Shown here: in pieces, positions 1 through 10,502 of the stretch
Position numbering within the stretch: the stretch's first letter is position 1
How the letters are laid out: each line of letters starts with the position of its first letter
Assembly (NCBI RefSeq): GCF_004769665.1
Contig: NZ_RQGG01000007.1
Span: forward strand, 62,001-126,000
DNA length: 64,000 bases
Direction of reading: 5' to 3'
From: Leptospira kemamanensis
GTDB lineage: Bacteria > Spirochaetota > Leptospiria > Leptospirales > Leptospiraceae
Program-made: the position numbers and the translations under genes
Notes under the pieces: model-generated
Databases searched by the model: none
The model's input: only the letters and a program-made list of their open reading frames with translations
What the model was told of the DNA's origin: nothing

Positions 1-214
1 AAAGATATTGTATACGTAAAGTATTTCCTGCTGTGAGTCCTGAGATAAAACCTTTTACACGAAAAGGTGGACAAAGGAGAGAACCTCTTGTGTTACATTC
101 CAAAATTTGTGTTTCGATAAAGTCTTTCGATTTTGGATCACTTGGATTGTTTAATTCTGGTCCTTTGCAAAAAATCAAAGTTACAAGTATCAGAATTAGA
201 TAAATCAACTTCAT
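1..214 (-). CDS. Putative lipoprotein, N-terminal part only (runs off the window edge)
   Basis: The minus strand opens with ATG at 214 and stays open to the window edge, about 71 codons. The start MKLIYLILILVTLIFCKG has one Lys, a hydrophobic stretch and a Cys in a loose lipobox, so I read it as an exported lipoprotein. After the Cys it continues with a polar segment and two more Cys residues. It lies downstream of, and in the same direction as, the 298-2004 membrane protein, 83 bp away, so it may be the last visible gene of the same train. No family recognised; the C-terminus is missing. Confidence 0.55.
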   Translation of the reverse strand, partial: MKLIYLILILVTLIFCKGPELNNPSDPKSKDFIETQILECNTRGSLLCPPFRVKGFISGLTAGNTLRIQYL

Positions 215-297
215 GTTTTAATCTCAGGATATGAGTTTAAGGCTATGAATTCTGTTTGTAAAGAAATAAATTTCCATAAATGTTCTTGGGTTCGAAT

Positions 298-2004
298 TCA
301 ATTAAAATCAATCTGGCAATTTGAGTTTACAGTTACATTTTTGAAAAAGGATTTTTTGATTGAATATTTTACTTGCAAAGATTGAATCTGAGATTCGATC
401 GGTACCGCCAAATACCCGTTCCATGAACATGGTGTCACCTCCAGAAGGTTTGTTACAAATCCAGGATGAAACTTTTGGTTGATCACAAGGATTTGTCCTT
501 TGGGAAGTACTGCAAATTGGAAGGAATCTGGTTTCCATTGGATGGGTTGTACCTTTTCGAAGGAAGGGTATAAATAAAACTCACCATGGTAATCTTTTGT
601 ATCCATTGTCTTGTTTGCAAAAAGGAAGGTTAGGTTTTCGTAGATGTCGTTCGTTGAGAGATTGTTTCGGATTGCAGGAACCATCCTCGAATCAGAGCCG
701 TAATCGGGTAATGATGATACTGTGATGGGATATGATTCCTTGTTTTCTATGGAGAGAGTCGGTGGTTTTAAAATAAAGATTTCATCCAAATACTTGGTAT
801 TCATTTTACGCACATCGAGTGTGTGAAGGAATAATAAAATGAAAAGTGAAATGGAAACATAGGTTTTGAATTTTGGCCGAACCATTTCCAAAATAGTATC
901 GATACAGACGACCAAACACCAAACATATAAAAAAACAACACTGAGACTCCACCTCGGATACACTCGCTCCTGTGAGTAGATGGGTAATTGTTCTAAGAGG
1001 TTGGCAGGCGAAAGGATAGATGTTTTTCCTAACATGATCCAAATCGTAATTCCCAGTAGTCCTAATAGAAAATAGAACCGACGTTTGGTGAAAAGTAGGA
1101 GTGGAAATGCATAAAAGGGGATTTGGCCAATATAATTTCCATATTCCCAAAATCGGTATTGCATTTGGGAAAGAGATTGGGATAGAAGTGGGTGTTGGGA
1201 TGAACCAAAAAAGATAGGATATAAATCAGAAAGAGAAAGTGGAAACTGGTCGGGAACAAAATACCTTCCTACTTGGTGGACAAATAGAAACATAGGAACC
1301 CATTTGAAAGAGAGCACAAAAAGGATGCAAACAACCAAAAAGAAAAAACGTGAGATGGATTTCCTTTTTTGATCCGATATAAAAATCTCTCTACCACTTA
1401 AAAATACTAGTAAAAATGCAACTTGGGTGATTGTGTAAATGGCCCCTTCCGATAACATGATATAGGCGATTAGAATCGTAAGGGAGAATATCCATTTATT
1501 TTTATTTTGGATGAGGTATAAAAAATAAAACAGAAATGCTGGTAAAAACAATCCTTGGATTTGGTTCATGTGACCTGCATACAGTTTTTGAAAAAAGTAA
1601 CCAGAGAATTGGAAAAGGCAAACAAATAGAATTGATGTTAGATGAGATATCTTGTTGTATAAAAGAAAGGAATGGTAATTTAATATTCCTGTAAAAACAA
1701 AATAGAAAACAAAACTCAGTTTGAGAGCAGTAAGTCCTGAGACAAAAATTGCGAAGAGGTGAGTGAAACTTCCAACCTTACTCGATGGGTTTTCAAAAAC
1801 AGGAAAACCAGCTCCATAATAAGGATTCCAGAAAGGAAAACTTCCAAATTCTACAAAGGATTTTCGTAAAAATTCCACATGGAAAGTATACAAATCCCAA
1901 TCAAATCTACCGAGCAGTTCATTTGATTGGAAAATGACGGGAAAGTTCCAGAGATAAAGAACAAAAAAGAAGAGAAGGCCAAAAATAGGCCTAATGTGCT
2001 TCAT
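298..2004 (-). CDS. Polytopic membrane protein, GT-C / YfhO-like
   Basis: About 568 residues with many hydrophobic segments, so an integral inner-membrane protein. After the first membrane segment comes a loop with FPFWNPYYGAGFPVFENP, the kind of extracytoplasmic loop seen in YfhO-like and other GT-C glycosyltransferase-fold proteins, which transfer sugars from lipid-linked donors. The C-terminal ~150 residues are mostly soluble. I chose ATG at 2004, which gives a clean signal-anchor (MKHIRPIFGLLFFFVLYLW); an in-frame TTG at 2037 would extend it by 11 residues. It overlaps the end of polA by 14 bp, so it is probably translationally coupled. Substrate unknown; family assignment is from the loop pattern and topology only. 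Confidence 0.7.
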   Translation of the reverse strand: MKHIRPIFGLLFFFVLYLWNFPVIFQSNELLGRFDWDLYTFHVEFLRKSFVEFGSFPFWNPYYGAGFPVFENPSSKVGSFTHLFAIFVSGLTALKLSFVFYFVFTGILNYHSFLLYNKISHLTSILFVCLFQFSGYFFQKLYAGHMNQIQGLFLPAFLFYFLYLIQNKNKWIFSLTILIAYIMLSEGAIYTITQVAFLLVFLSGREIFISDQKRKSISRFFFLVVCILFVLSFKWVPMFLFVHQVGRYFVPDQFPLSLSDLYPIFFGSSQHPLLSQSLSQMQYRFWEYGNYIGQIPFYAFPLLLFTKRRFYFLLGLLGITIWIMLGKTSILSPANLLEQLPIYSQERVYPRWSLSVVFLYVWCLVVCIDTILEMVRPKFKTYVSISLFILLFLHTLDVRKMNTKYLDEIFILKPPTLSIENKESYPITVSSLPDYGSDSRMVPAIRNNLSTNDIYENLTFLFANKTMDTKDYHGEFYLYPSFEKVQPIQWKPDSFQFAVLPKGQILVINQKFHPGFVTNLLEVTPCSWNGYLAVPIESQIQSLQVKYSIKKSFFKNVTVNSNCQIDFN

Positions 2005-4822
2005 CCCAATTTCCACCAAACTTGCCTTGTGCGACAATGGGAACCTTGAGTTTCATTGCAGATTCCATTTCATCTTTTGCCATTTGATAAAAATCATTTT
2101 TTTCTTTTGGATCTACTTCAAAAACAAGTTCATCATGGACTTGTAATAAGAGTTTGGATCGAAAGGATTTTTTTTTGATTTTTTCATGGATGCGAATCAT
2201 GGCAAGTTTGATCATGTCAGCCGAAGTGCCTTGGATCGGTGAATTGATGGCAACACGTTTGGCACCTTCACTTACCATTTTATGCGAAGAATGGATGTCG
2301 GGAAGATATCGTCTACGACCCAGTAAGGTTTCTACATATCCATTTTCTTTACAAAACTCAACAATTTCTTCCATATAGGTGGCAACACCTTTGTAAGCGG
2401 CAAAGTATTTCTCTATAAACTCTTTTGCTTCTTTTCGGCTGATTCGTAAATTATTGGACAATCCAAATGAGGTTACACCATAAATCACAGAAAAATTCAC
2501 TACCTTTGCTTTGTTTCGCATATCGGGAGTTACTTGGTCTTCTGAAACTCCAAAAATTCCTGCGGCCGTTCGTTTGTGAATGTCTGCTCCCGATTTGTAA
2601 GCATCAATCATATTCGGATCATTGGAAAAATGAGCCATGATTCGAAGTTCTATTTGGCTATAATCGAGAGAGAGGATTTCAAAACCTTTTTTGGCGATAA
2701 AACCTTTCCGTAATAATCTACCTTCTTCATCTTTGATGGGAATGTTTTGTAGGTTTGGATTGGTGGAGGAAAGTCGACCAGTCGCTGCAATGGTTTGGTT
2801 ATAACTTGTGTGGATCCGATTCGTTTTTGGATTCACTAGAGTTGGCAATGTATCCGTGTAAGTGGATTTTAATTTGGAAAATTTACGAATGGCTAATAAA
2901 TCATCAATGATGGGATGAGTACCTTGTAACGATTCCAAAACAGAATGATCTGTGGAATAACCAGTTTGAGTTTTTTTCTCTGCAGGGAGTCGTAAGTCTT
3001 CAAATAGAACGGTTTGCAATTCTTTTGTAGAATTTACATTGAATTGCCTACCTGCATAAAAATGGATGTTCTTTTCATGTTCTTTGATTTTGGTATCAAA
3101 GGTAACTGACAAAGACTCAAAGTATTTTTTGTCTACAGCAATCCCTTCAAACTCCATATCGGCCAAGGTGAGTAATACTGGCATCTCGATTTCATAAAAT
3201 AATTTTTGATGAATCCCTTCTTCCATTTTTGGTGCAAGGGCATTGTGGAGTTGTAAAGTAATGTCAGCATCTTCACAGGCATATTCAGATACTTTGTCTG
3301 GATCTATGTCGTAAAGGTTTTGTTTCTTTTTTCCTGTACCAACTAACTCTTCATATGTGATGGTTTTGTAGTTGAGATAGTCAACTGCCATATCATCCAT
3401 ATTATGCCGTCTTTCCCCTGGATTTAAAAGGTAGGAGGCAAGCATTGTATCAAAATAAATTCCTTTTAGCTCAATTCCATAATTGCGAAACACTAAAAAA
3501 TCATATTTAATATTTTGCCCTAGTTTTTTCCATTTGGCATCTTCTAAGATTGGTTTTAATATTTGAAGTGCTTCTTCTGCTTTGGGAAGGAGATGGCTGT
3601 AAATGGATTCTGAATGGGAAAACGCAATGTAATAGGCAATGCCAGGTTCTTCCGAAAAAGATACACCGAGTAACTCCGCTAACATGGGATCTTGTGAAGT
3701 GGTTTCTGTATCGATAGATAATGGTTTTTTCGAAATTAATTTGGAGACAATTTTTTTGAGTTCATCAATGGATAAAATTCGTTTGTAAGATTGTTTGGCA
3801 ACGACTGAGGAAGTGGAACGGGCAACCTTTCCTTTTTTGGAACCAAGAGAAGGTTCTTCCAAATTTGTTTCTTTTTTTCCCTTACTGGATTTTTTGGAAG
3901 TTGGTGAATCCTCTTTCGAGTCTCCGTCGCTGACAATGGGGATACCAGCTTGTTTCGCTAAATCTCTGTGCAGGACATTATAACCTTCGTCTTTAAAATA
4001 CTGCACTTTTTTAGGATCATAATAGTTGGGTAGTTTTAAATCTGACTTTTTGATATCGAGTTTGAGATTGGTAACAATTGTTGCTAGTTTTCTGGATAAA
4101 AAGGCATTTTCTTTTTCAGCGAGGAGTTTATCGATCAGTGATTTGTTTTTTACCTTATCAATTTTTTTATAAATGGTTTCTAAATCTCCAAATTCTTGGA
4201 TGAGTTTGGCAGCACCTTTTTCCCCAATCCCTTTGACACCTGGGATGTTATCGGATGCATCACCCAGAAGTCCCATATAATCGGGAACTTGTTCTTTTGA
4301 GATTCCAATATTTGCCTTCACCCACTTAGGATCAATTTTTTCAAATTCGGAGACTCCACGTTTACCACGTAACATGTGTATGTTTTTGTCTAAAACTTGG
4401 TATAAATCTTTATCACTAGAAAGGATGACAATCTCTTCAAATTCTTTCCCAAATTTTTTGCATAAGGAACCAATGATATCGTCTGCTTCGATACCATTGA
4501 TTTTATACATGGGAAATTCCAACGCTTGTAACATCTCATAGATCTTATGAATTTGAGGTTTTAAATCCTCGGGCATAGGTTTTCTATGAGCTTTGTATTC
4601 TTCATACAAATCGTTACGTTCTAACCTTGTGCCTGGATCAAAGGTGAAAGCAATATGAGTGACATGTTCATCTTGTAATAGTTTGAAAAGCATCCTCCAA
4701 AATCCAAAGATAGCTCCACTGGGAAGTCCTGTTTTAGAATTGGTAAGATTAGAAGCAGCAAATGCAAAGTATGCCCGAAAGGCAAGTGCGTGTCCATCGA
4801 TGATTAATAATCTTCCACTCAT
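1991..4822 (-). CDS. polA: DNA polymerase I
   Basis: A 943-residue three-domain DNA polymerase I, used in Okazaki fragment processing and repair. The 5' nuclease domain (about 1-290) shows the DGHALAFRAYF start, EADDIIGSL, SSDKDLYQVL and GDASDNIPGVKGIGEKGA. A Lys/Ser-rich linker follows (about 298-345). The 3'-5' exonuclease domain keeps its metal ligands: DTET (D371, E373), NIKYD and YACEDAD, so proofreading should be active. The polymerase domain has DYSQIELRI (motif A), the RNKAKVVNFSVIYG finger helix and QVHDELVFEV (motif C). Length is typical. The start ATG overlaps the end of the upstream glycosyltransferase by 4 bp, and the gene runs 14 bp into the next one. Confidence 0.98.
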   Translation of the reverse strand: MSGRLLIIDGHALAFRAYFAFAASNLTNSKTGLPSGAIFGFWRMLFKLLQDEHVTHIAFTFDPGTRLERNDLYEEYKAHRKPMPEDLKPQIHKIYEMLQALEFPMYKINGIEADDIIGSLCKKFGKEFEEIVILSSDKDLYQVLDKNIHMLRGKRGVSEFEKIDPKWVKANIGISKEQVPDYMGLLGDASDNIPGVKGIGEKGAAKLIQEFGDLETIYKKIDKVKNKSLIDKLLAEKENAFLSRKLATIVTNLKLDIKKSDLKLPNYYDPKKVQYFKDEGYNVLHRDLAKQAGIPIVSDGDSKEDSPTSKKSSKGKKETNLEEPSLGSKKGKVARSTSSVVAKQSYKRILSIDELKKIVSKLISKKPLSIDTETTSQDPMLAELLGVSFSEEPGIAYYIAFSHSESIYSHLLPKAEEALQILKPILEDAKWKKLGQNIKYDFLVFRNYGIELKGIYFDTMLASYLLNPGERRHNMDDMAVDYLNYKTITYEELVGTGKKKQNLYDIDPDKVSEYACEDADITLQLHNALAPKMEEGIHQKLFYEIEMPVLLTLADMEFEGIAVDKKYFESLSVTFDTKIKEHEKNIHFYAGRQFNVNSTKELQTVLFEDLRLPAEKKTQTGYSTDHSVLESLQGTHPIIDDLLAIRKFSKLKSTYTDTLPTLVNPKTNRIHTSYNQTIAATGRLSSTNPNLQNIPIKDEEGRLLRKGFIAKKGFEILSLDYSQIELRIMAHFSNDPNMIDAYKSGADIHKRTAAGIFGVSEDQVTPDMRNKAKVVNFSVIYGVTSFGLSNNLRISRKEAKEFIEKYFAAYKGVATYMEEIVEFCKENGYVETLLGRRRYLPDIHSSHKMVSEGAKRVAINSPIQGTSADMIKLAMIRIHEKIKKKSFRSKLLLQVHDELVFEVDPKEKNDFYQMAKDEMESAMKLKVPIVAQGKFGGNWDEAH

Positions 4823-5925
4823 TTGCTTTCTCCATACAGAGTATCCCCTAAAAAGGAATAATAAATTAACTTTGTTTTGTCGATTGTTTTGGAAACCGAA
4901 AATCGTTTCACGGAAGTTTTGTTAAAGTTTCCAAATTGGGACCGTAGGTCTTCTGAATTCACCAATCGATCTAAACCTTGGGCAATGGATTCAGAATCTC
5001 CCACTGGGCAAACAAAAGCACCTTCGTTATGATCCAACATTTCACCAATGCCTCCACCATTTGTAGCGACAATTGGCAGACCACATGCCATTGCATCTAA
5101 CACTGCAGTGCCTAAACCTTCCTCTTTTGAGGTGAGAGTGAAAATATCGAATAAAGAAAGTAAGGCGGGAATGTCTTTCCTGTAACCTGTAAAAATAATT
5201 TTATCTTTTAAATTTAAACTTTCTGCTTGGCTTTTGAGTTTTTTTTCTAATTTCCCTTCACCTACAATCATCACACGAAAATCATGATTGGTCTTCATTT
5301 TCGAGACGGCTTCAATCAGTGTTTCTTGGTCTTTGTGGTCGACAAGTGCCGCAACATTTCCAATCACAATGGCTTTTTTTGGGATGTGAAACTCTTCCCG
5401 TAAGTATTCATGCGCAGTTGGTTTGGAAAATCGTTTTAAGTCAATGCCAGAATAAACCGTAATGATTCTTTCTGGATCAATTTTGCTACTCATCATTACT
5501 TCTTTAATCTTTTCGGAAACAGGCAAATAATAATCGTTAGCTGGGTGTTGGTATTTCCATCGGGAAAAGAAACTGGTTTTAGGTTTGAAATCCACTCTTC
5601 TAGAAACGATGAGAGGGATTTTGAGATGATTTCGTTTGGCAAGTAATGCCAATGTATGCGCATGAGCGGTATGTGTATGAATCAGTTTGACATTTTTCGA
5701 TAAACAGAGAGATCGAATATTCTTATATGCTTTTCTATCCCATTCTCCCCGCATTTCAATGGGAACAAATTCGTATCCATTGTCCTTACATTTTGCCTCA
5801 AGTGGGGAACCTGGTTGGCCAACAACCATTTGTGGGATTTTGTAATTTGCCAATCCTTGAACGAGATAATAAAGCTGTTGTTCTCCGCCGCGCCATTCGC
5901 GGGAAGTGTTGATATGTAGGATCAA
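4819..5925 (-). CDS. Glycosyltransferase family 4
   Basis: 368 residues with the two-Rossmann GT-B layout of family 4 glycosyltransferases, which move a sugar from a nucleotide donor onto a glycan or lipid. The N-terminus ILHINTSREWRGGEQQ is the usual acceptor-side glycine loop. The C-terminal half has GNVAALVDHKDQETLIEA, MIVGEGKLEKKL and the donor-site E-x7-E region EEGLGTAVLDAMACGLPIVA. The start is TTG at 5925; the conserved N-terminal strand begins at once, so no later start is possible. It begins 1 bp after the RsbW-like gene and overlaps polA by 4 bp. The acceptor cannot be told from sequence; lipopolysaccharide or another envelope glycan is a guess. Confidence 0.9.
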   Translation of the reverse strand: MILHINTSREWRGGEQQLYYLVQGLANYKIPQMVVGQPGSPLEAKCKDNGYEFVPIEMRGEWDRKAYKNIRSLCLSKNVKLIHTHTAHAHTLALLAKRNHLKIPLIVSRRVDFKPKTSFFSRWKYQHPANDYYLPVSEKIKEVMMSSKIDPERIITVYSGIDLKRFSKPTAHEYLREEFHIPKKAIVIGNVAALVDHKDQETLIEAVSKMKTNHDFRVMIVGEGKLEKKLKSQAESLNLKDKIIFTGYRKDIPALLSLFDIFTLTSKEEGLGTAVLDAMACGLPIVATNGGGIGEMLDHNEGAFVCPVGDSESIAQGLDRLVNSEDLRSQFGNFNKTSVKRFSVSKTIDKTKLIYYSFLGDTLYGESK

Positions 5926-5926
5926 A

Positions 5927-6529
5927 TTATAAGTGTTTGGAACGGTCGTATTCGAGTGCGATGATGGAGCCCATTACTTTGAACCCCGCCGGAGCTTCGT
6001 CTACCATTCCTTCTCCGTGAAACATTACTTTAACGGAGTCCATCATGGCATTGATTATTTTCAATCCTTTTCCCATGTTCTTATGTTTTTGGCCAGAACC
6101 GTTATAAGGTAGTGTTTGTGGTTTTTTGCTTTGGTGGTTTTTGATATGATCGAGGAAAGTTGAAAAACATTGTGATTGGTTCGAACGTAAAAGTTCTTTG
6201 TCATTGTCTGGGACAGGAGACTCACCAGATAGTCCTGATCCATAATCCAATATGTACAAAGTGAACTTTGCTGCGTCTATTCGCCAACGACAGATGATGG
6301 TTTCATCACAGGCACAAGAGACATTGGCTGCCACTGCATTGGTCAGTGCTTCGTCTGCTGCGAGTTCAATCTGCATGATATTTTCGAAACTGAACCCGTT
6401 ATCTAACAAAGTTCGTTTGAGTTCGTGTCGGAACTGTTTGACAGAGGACATATCAGGAGGCAAAAACATGGCGTACGACCCAGGCGATGGGCTTAACAGA
6501 TAGGGAATCACTTCAGATGGTGCTGTCAA
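5927..6529 (-). CDS. RsbW-like ATP-binding protein (anti-sigma/serine kinase-type GHKL domain)
   Basis: 200 residues built around one GHKL ATPase domain of the RsbW/SpoIIAB type. The N box is IELAADEALTNAV, the G1 box is LDYGSGLSG and the G2 box is GKGLKIINAMMDSV. Proteins of this type bind a sigma factor or phosphorylate an anti-sigma-antagonist (STAS) protein, usually opposed by a PP2C/SpoIIE phosphatase; a SpoIIE-type phosphatase lies at 48820-50553, but a link is only inference. The start is TTG at 6529, with a GGCGG upstream as possible ribosome site; ATG at 6469 would remove 20 residues. It sits between gltX and a glycosyltransferase with a 1-bp gap to the latter. No sigma factor gene is adjacent. 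Confidence 0.82.
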   Translation of the reverse strand: MTAPSEVIPYLLSPSPGSYAMFLPPDMSSVKQFRHELKRTLLDNGFSFENIMQIELAADEALTNAVAANVSCACDETIICRWRIDAAKFTLYILDYGSGLSGESPVPDNDKELLRSNQSQCFSTFLDHIKNHQSKKPQTLPYNGSGQKHKNMGKGLKIINAMMDSVKVMFHGEGMVDEAPAGFKVMGSIIALEYDRSKHL

Positions 6530-6622
6530 TGGCCGCCGTTTCCTCTCTCACATCATATTACACGATGCGAAGTGAGAAAAAAAGCCAAAAATACCTGAAA
6601 TCCGAACAGATCTGTAAAAAAT

Positions 6623-8176
6623 TTACCTAAGCGAAATGCCTAAGATCCCTGCGAGTTGTTCCATCCGTTTCACCATCTTATCCTGTCCGAGGAGGCTAAA
6701 GAGGATGGGTAGTTCCAACCCATGGGATTTTCCCGTCGTGATGGCACGGATCGGCATAAATAAGGTGCGTCCCTTTTCCCCAGTTGCTTCGCCCGCCTTT
6801 GCCATCGCGTCTTTGTAAGCATCAGGAGTGGTAAGAGAACTACCTTTCACGATTTGGTAAAACTGAGTGACCACTTCTTTTCCTTTGCCATCGAGAACCA
6901 ATTGTTTGGCTTCGTCGTTTTCAAAACTGACATTTTCTAAAAAGAATTCTTCAATATAAGGAGGCGCTTGGATGAGCCTATCTAAGTACACCCGAACCGA
7001 ATCCAAAATAGAGAGAAGTTGTGGGTTCTCTCCTGATTTGTATGCTTCTGGAATTTGGCAATCACGCAGGAAAGGTTCTAACGCTTTGCCAAGAGTTTCG
7101 ATTTTAGCATCGCGGATGTATTTATTCGACATCCAATTGAGTTTGGATTTAGGGTTTAAGTATTCTGCAAGTCCAAGGATGGTTAATTTATTGAAATCAA
7201 CTGTTTCCTTTTCTTCTTCTTTTAGTTTTTTGAAGACATCAAAGGTCGCAGGAGATTTCGAACAACGTTCCACATCAAACACAGAACACAATTCTTCATC
7301 ACTCATGTATTCTTTTCCATCAGGAGAAGTCCATCCAAGGAGGGCCATGTAGTTTCGCATGGTTTCACTGGAGTATCCTAAATCACGAAAGGCAAGGACT
7401 GACGTGGCGCCAGCACGTTTGGAAAGTTTTTTCCCATCGGTTCCTACGATTTCACTCGCGTGTGCAAATCTGGGAAGAGGGAATCCAAAGGCTTCAAAAA
7501 TTAAAATTTGTCTCGGAGTATTGGAAAGATGACCCACACCTCGGATCACATGAGTGATTTTCATCAGAGCATCATCAATCACCACAGCATAGTTATACGA
7601 TGGGAATCCGTCAGATTTTACGATGATAAAATCACCGATGAGTTTGGACTCAAACTTCACTTTGCCTTGGATCATATCATCCACGATCACTATTTTGTGA
7701 GGAGTTTTGAAACGAACCGTAAAAGGAGTTTTTTTCTCGAGTTGGGAACCAATTTCTACTTCCGATAAATCAGAACATTTTCCGTCGTAGATGTATGGGA
7801 TTCCCATGGCGTCTGCTTGCTTCTTTTTGCCTTCTAATTCTTCTGGCGTACAAAAGCAGCGGTATGCTTTTTTTTCCTGAATGAGTTTGTCTGTGTATTC
7901 TTTGTATATATGAATTCGTTCCGATTGCGTATATGGTCCGTTAGGTCCACCCACTCCAGGACCTTCATCCCATTCCATTCCAAGCCATTTTAGGGATTCT
8001 AAAATGATTTTGAATGATGCTTCCGTGGATCTGTCTTGGTCTGTGTCTTCGATCCGTAATAGGAACTTACCTTTTTTGGCTTTCGCGTATAAATAATTAA
8101 ATAGGGCAGTTCTTGCTCCACCGACGTGAAGAAAACCAGATGGAGATGGGGCAAATCGTGTGCGAACTTCTGTCAT
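6623..8176 (-). CDS. gltX: Glutamate--tRNA ligase
   Basis: 517-residue class I aminoacyl-tRNA synthetase that charges tRNA-Glu (and possibly tRNA-Gln before transamidation). The HIGH-type signature is [20 protein letters not shown] at the N-terminus and the KMSKS-type loop is [10 protein letters not shown] near residue 255. ATP- and glutamate-site residues such as LRIEDTD follow the first motif. The C-terminal helical anticodon-binding part is full length. The ATG at 8176 overlaps the stop of the upstream lipoprotein gene (8173-9045) by 4 bp, and 93 bp separate it from the RsbW-like gene downstream. It is the GltX catalytic form, not GlnRS. Confidence 0.97.
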   Translation of the reverse strand: MTEVRTRFAPSPSGFLHVGGARTALFNYLYAKAKKGKFLLRIEDTDQDRSTEASFKIILESLKWLGMEWDEGPGVGGPNGPYTQSERIHIYKEYTDKLIQEKKAYRCFCTPEELEGKKKQADAMGIPYIYDGKCSDLSEVEIGSQLEKKTPFTVRFKTPHKIVIVDDMIQGKVKFESKLIGDFIIVKSDGFPSYNYAVVIDDALMKITHVIRGVGHLSNTPRQILIFEAFGFPLPRFAHASEIVGTDGKKLSKRAGATSVLAFRDLGYSSETMRNYMALLGWTSPDGKEYMSDEELCSVFDVERCSKSPATFDVFKKLKEEEKETVDFNKLTILGLAEYLNPKSKLNWMSNKYIRDAKIETLGKALEPFLRDCQIPEAYKSGENPQLLSILDSVRVYLDRLIQAPPYIEEFFLENVSFENDEAKQLVLDGKGKEVVTQFYQIVKGSSLTTPDAYKDAMAKAGEATGEKGRTLFMPIRAITTGKSHGLELPILFSLLGQDKMVKRMEQLAGILGISLR

Positions 8177-9045
8177 TTCATTTCCTCTTTGAGTAAAAAA
8201 TCTCCCATTCGTTTGTAACCAAATGGTTCTTTGGTTTTGGTTGTGAGACCATTCGTATAGGGAGGTACAAAGTATAATTGCAGATCGTTTTCTTTAAATA
8301 TAGGTTTGAAGAATAATTTATCTGGTTCTGATTCATTCCATTCATAACTGAGTTGGAGGTAATCATAATGAGTGGAAGCATGTTCTGTGGAAATGGTTTG
8401 GTTGTTTATTTTTGTAAATAGACTGGAGGATGTAAAAAATTGATTGGAACCAATGCTATGAGACCAACGATTTTCTCCCCCAATTTCAGAACGATTTCCT
8501 TCTTCGATTAAGTTGCCCGTATCACCTACGATTTCAAAAACTTCAATTTCATCAATGGATGTCTTATTTTCTTTATAAGCAATTTGGTTTTCAAGAAGGG
8601 ATTGAATGTTGTTTCCTTTCACTTCTTTGAAAAAAGATTCTTTGTATTGGAACAGATATTTTTTTTCGAGTTTGTCTTTTTGGAATTTGCCTACTTTGCG
8701 AGTCCAAATGATTTTATATAACTCAATGGTTTCATTTCCAAACTCAAAGTTGATTTTAGAAACAAAATTAGGGTCGTAAGCAATGAAACTGAATTCAATT
8801 TTCTCTACATAACCACTCAGTTTGCCTGGTTCCCACTGGATACATCGGTAATGAGAGGAGCCATCTTTGAAGACAGAAGGATTCATTTTTCGTGGTGATT
8901 TGAGAAACAAAACAGATGCGGGAATTTCCGATTTTGCCTCACGAAAGAGAAGGCTATTTAGGTTTTGGCAACTCCATCCTGAAAAAAAAATCAAGAACCA
9001 TAAAAGCCAATGAAAACGGGTATATTCTTGAGTTCGTAGGGACAT
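8173..9045 (-). CDS. Putative lipoprotein of unknown function
   Basis: 290 residues. The N-terminus has a basic start ([12 protein letters not shown]), a hydrophobic core ([11 protein letters not shown]) and Cys26 in the loose lipobox FSGWSC, so export as a lipoprotein is likely. The mature part is rich in aromatic and charged residues with a beta-strand look, and no enzyme motif. It is the first gene of the minus-strand train and overlaps gltX by 4 bp. The head-to-head topoisomerase operon starts about 80 bp away. No family recognised. Confidence 0.65.
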   Translation of the reverse strand: MSLRTQEYTRFHWLLWFLIFFSGWSCQNLNSLLFREAKSEIPASVLFLKSPRKMNPSVFKDGSSHYRCIQWEPGKLSGYVEKIEFSFIAYDPNFVSKINFEFGNETIELYKIIWTRKVGKFQKDKLEKKYLFQYKESFFKEVKGNNIQSLLENQIAYKENKTSIDEIEVFEIVGDTGNLIEEGNRSEIGGENRWSHSIGSNQFFTSSSLFTKINNQTISTEHASTHYDYLQLSYEWNESEPDKLFFKPIFKENDLQLYFVPPYTNGLTTKTKEPFGYKRMGDFLLKEEMK

Positions 9046-9125
9046 AGATAGGTGCGTATCGCCAGTCTAAAAAGGGAAAACCGCTTGACAAGTCAATTCA
9101 TCGCACCCGTGTGTCATTTGGAACC

Positions 9126-10496
9126 ATGAAGAACGAAGAACAGTATCCGAAACGCCCCTTTGAAGACCAAGTGAATGATGACCAAAGGAAATACTCCCGC
9201 TATGTATGCGATTCGAGAGCTATTCCGCAAGAAATTGATGGCCTAAAGCCTGTTCAACGACGAATTCTTTGGGCTATGTGGAACTCCGATGCGAGAAACC
9301 GTCACACGAAAACCGTAAAAGTCGCAGGACTTGCGATGGGATACCATCCGCATGGTGACCGGTCCATCCAAGATGCCCTTTCGCAAATGGCACAAGACTT
9401 TGCCTTTGCCAATAATTATCCTTTGGTACATGGAGAAGGAACCTTTGGAGACGTACTCGATCCCAATGCAATTGCTTCCCCACGTTATACAGAAGTCAAA
9501 CTTTCTGACTTTGCCAAAGACTTAGGTTTTTTCGAAAGCCTTCCTGATATTGATTATGTCAAAAACTACGATGAAACGGAAGATGAACCCATTCATTTTG
9601 TAGGAAAGGTTCCTGTCGTTTTACTCAATAACATCCAAGGAATTGCAACGGGATTTCGTTGTTTCATTCCTGCTCACAAACTGAGTGATGTCATCGATTC
9701 ACAAGTGACCTATTTAAAAACAGGAAAACCAAAAAAGATCACACCATGGTACAAAGGGTACGGTGGAGAAGTGAAGTTGTCCAAAAATGACAATGGTAGC
9801 ACTGTGATGTCGACTACCTTTGGTTTCAAAAAAGAAGATGGGAAATTGTTTCTTGTTGATTCACCCATGAACTGGAACCGCGAAAAAGTGGTGAACTACT
9901 TAGATGACCTCATCGAACGAAAAGACAATTGGCTAAAAGACTACATTGATCATTCCAGCCAAACCTTCAAAATTGAATTGGTTGCCAAAAAAGGGGAAGA
10001 ACCTTCTGAAAAAGAAATCAAAGAACTTTTTTCCAAAGAAAACAATGAAGTTCTAACCATCAATGTCATCACACATGAAGGAAAACTTCGTAATTTTGTT
10101 CCAGAAGAAATCATCAAACGTTTCTGTGATTTCCGAAAAACCCATCTCATCCGCAGATTCAAACGACTTGCTGGACTCGAAAAAGAAAAAATTGATCGGA
10201 ACTCCGAACTCATTCGCTTCATCAAAGAAAAGTGGAACGAAAAGGTAACAGGCATTAAATCCAAGAAAGAATTTGAGGACAAACTAAAAGCAGCCAAGTT
10301 CGTTTACTTCGAATGGTTGAGTTCCATTCCTGTTTACCGTATGACTTTGGAAGAAGTTCGTAAATGTGAAGATGCCATTGTAGAAGCAAAAACCAAATAC
10401 ACTGAGTATACTGCGTTACAAAAAGATGATAAAAAACTCACAGGTTTTATGACAGATGAGTTAGATGAACTGAAGAAAAAATGGGATCCGAAATAA
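9126..10496 (+). CDS. Type IIA DNA topoisomerase, subunit A (short, T4/eukaryote-like)
   Basis: About 456 residues covering the breakage-reunion core of a type IIA topoisomerase. The winged-helix region has [20 protein letters not shown] and MGYHPHGD. The catalytic Tyr sits in [11 protein letters not shown] (Y121 from this start), where gyrase normally reads AAMRYTE. It stops after the coiled-coil region, so the C-terminal pinwheel of GyrA/ParC (usual length over 750) is absent; T4 gp52, from memory, is similarly short. I chose ATG at 9126; an in-frame GTG at 9111 would add five residues. The partner subunit gene starts 6 bp downstream. It is probably a decatenase or relaxing enzyme working beside a normal gyrase encoded elsewhere. 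Confidence 0.9.
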   Translation: MKNEEQYPKRPFEDQVNDDQRKYSRYVCDSRAIPQEIDGLKPVQRRILWAMWNSDARNRHTKTVKVAGLAMGYHPHGDRSIQDALSQMAQDFAFANNYPLVHGEGTFGDVLDPNAIASPRYTEVKLSDFAKDLGFFESLPDIDYVKNYDETEDEPIHFVGKVPVVLLNNIQGIATGFRCFIPAHKLSDVIDSQVTYLKTGKPKKITPWYKGYGGEVKLSKNDNGSTVMSTTFGFKKEDGKLFLVDSPMNWNREKVVNYLDDLIERKDNWLKDYIDHSSQTFKIELVAKKGEEPSEKEIKELFSKENNEVLTINVITHEGKLRNFVPEEIIKRFCDFRKTHLIRRFKRLAGLEKEKIDRNSELIRFIKEKWNEKVTGIKSKKEFEDKLKAAKFVYFEWLSSIPVYRMTLEEVRKCEDAIVEAKTKYTEYTALQKDDKKLTGFMTDELDELKKKWDPK

Positions 10497-10502
10497 AGTA
10501 TT

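Noticed and set aside
285..300. GGTTCGAATTC resembling a tRNA T-arm
   Set aside because: The surrounding sequence does not fold into a cloverleaf and there is no acceptor stem.
9085..9096. TTGAC-AA-GTCAA next to the topoisomerase start, first read as a promoter or operator
   Set aside because: No suitable -10 follows at the right spacing, and a 5-bp arm is too short to count as an operator on its own.
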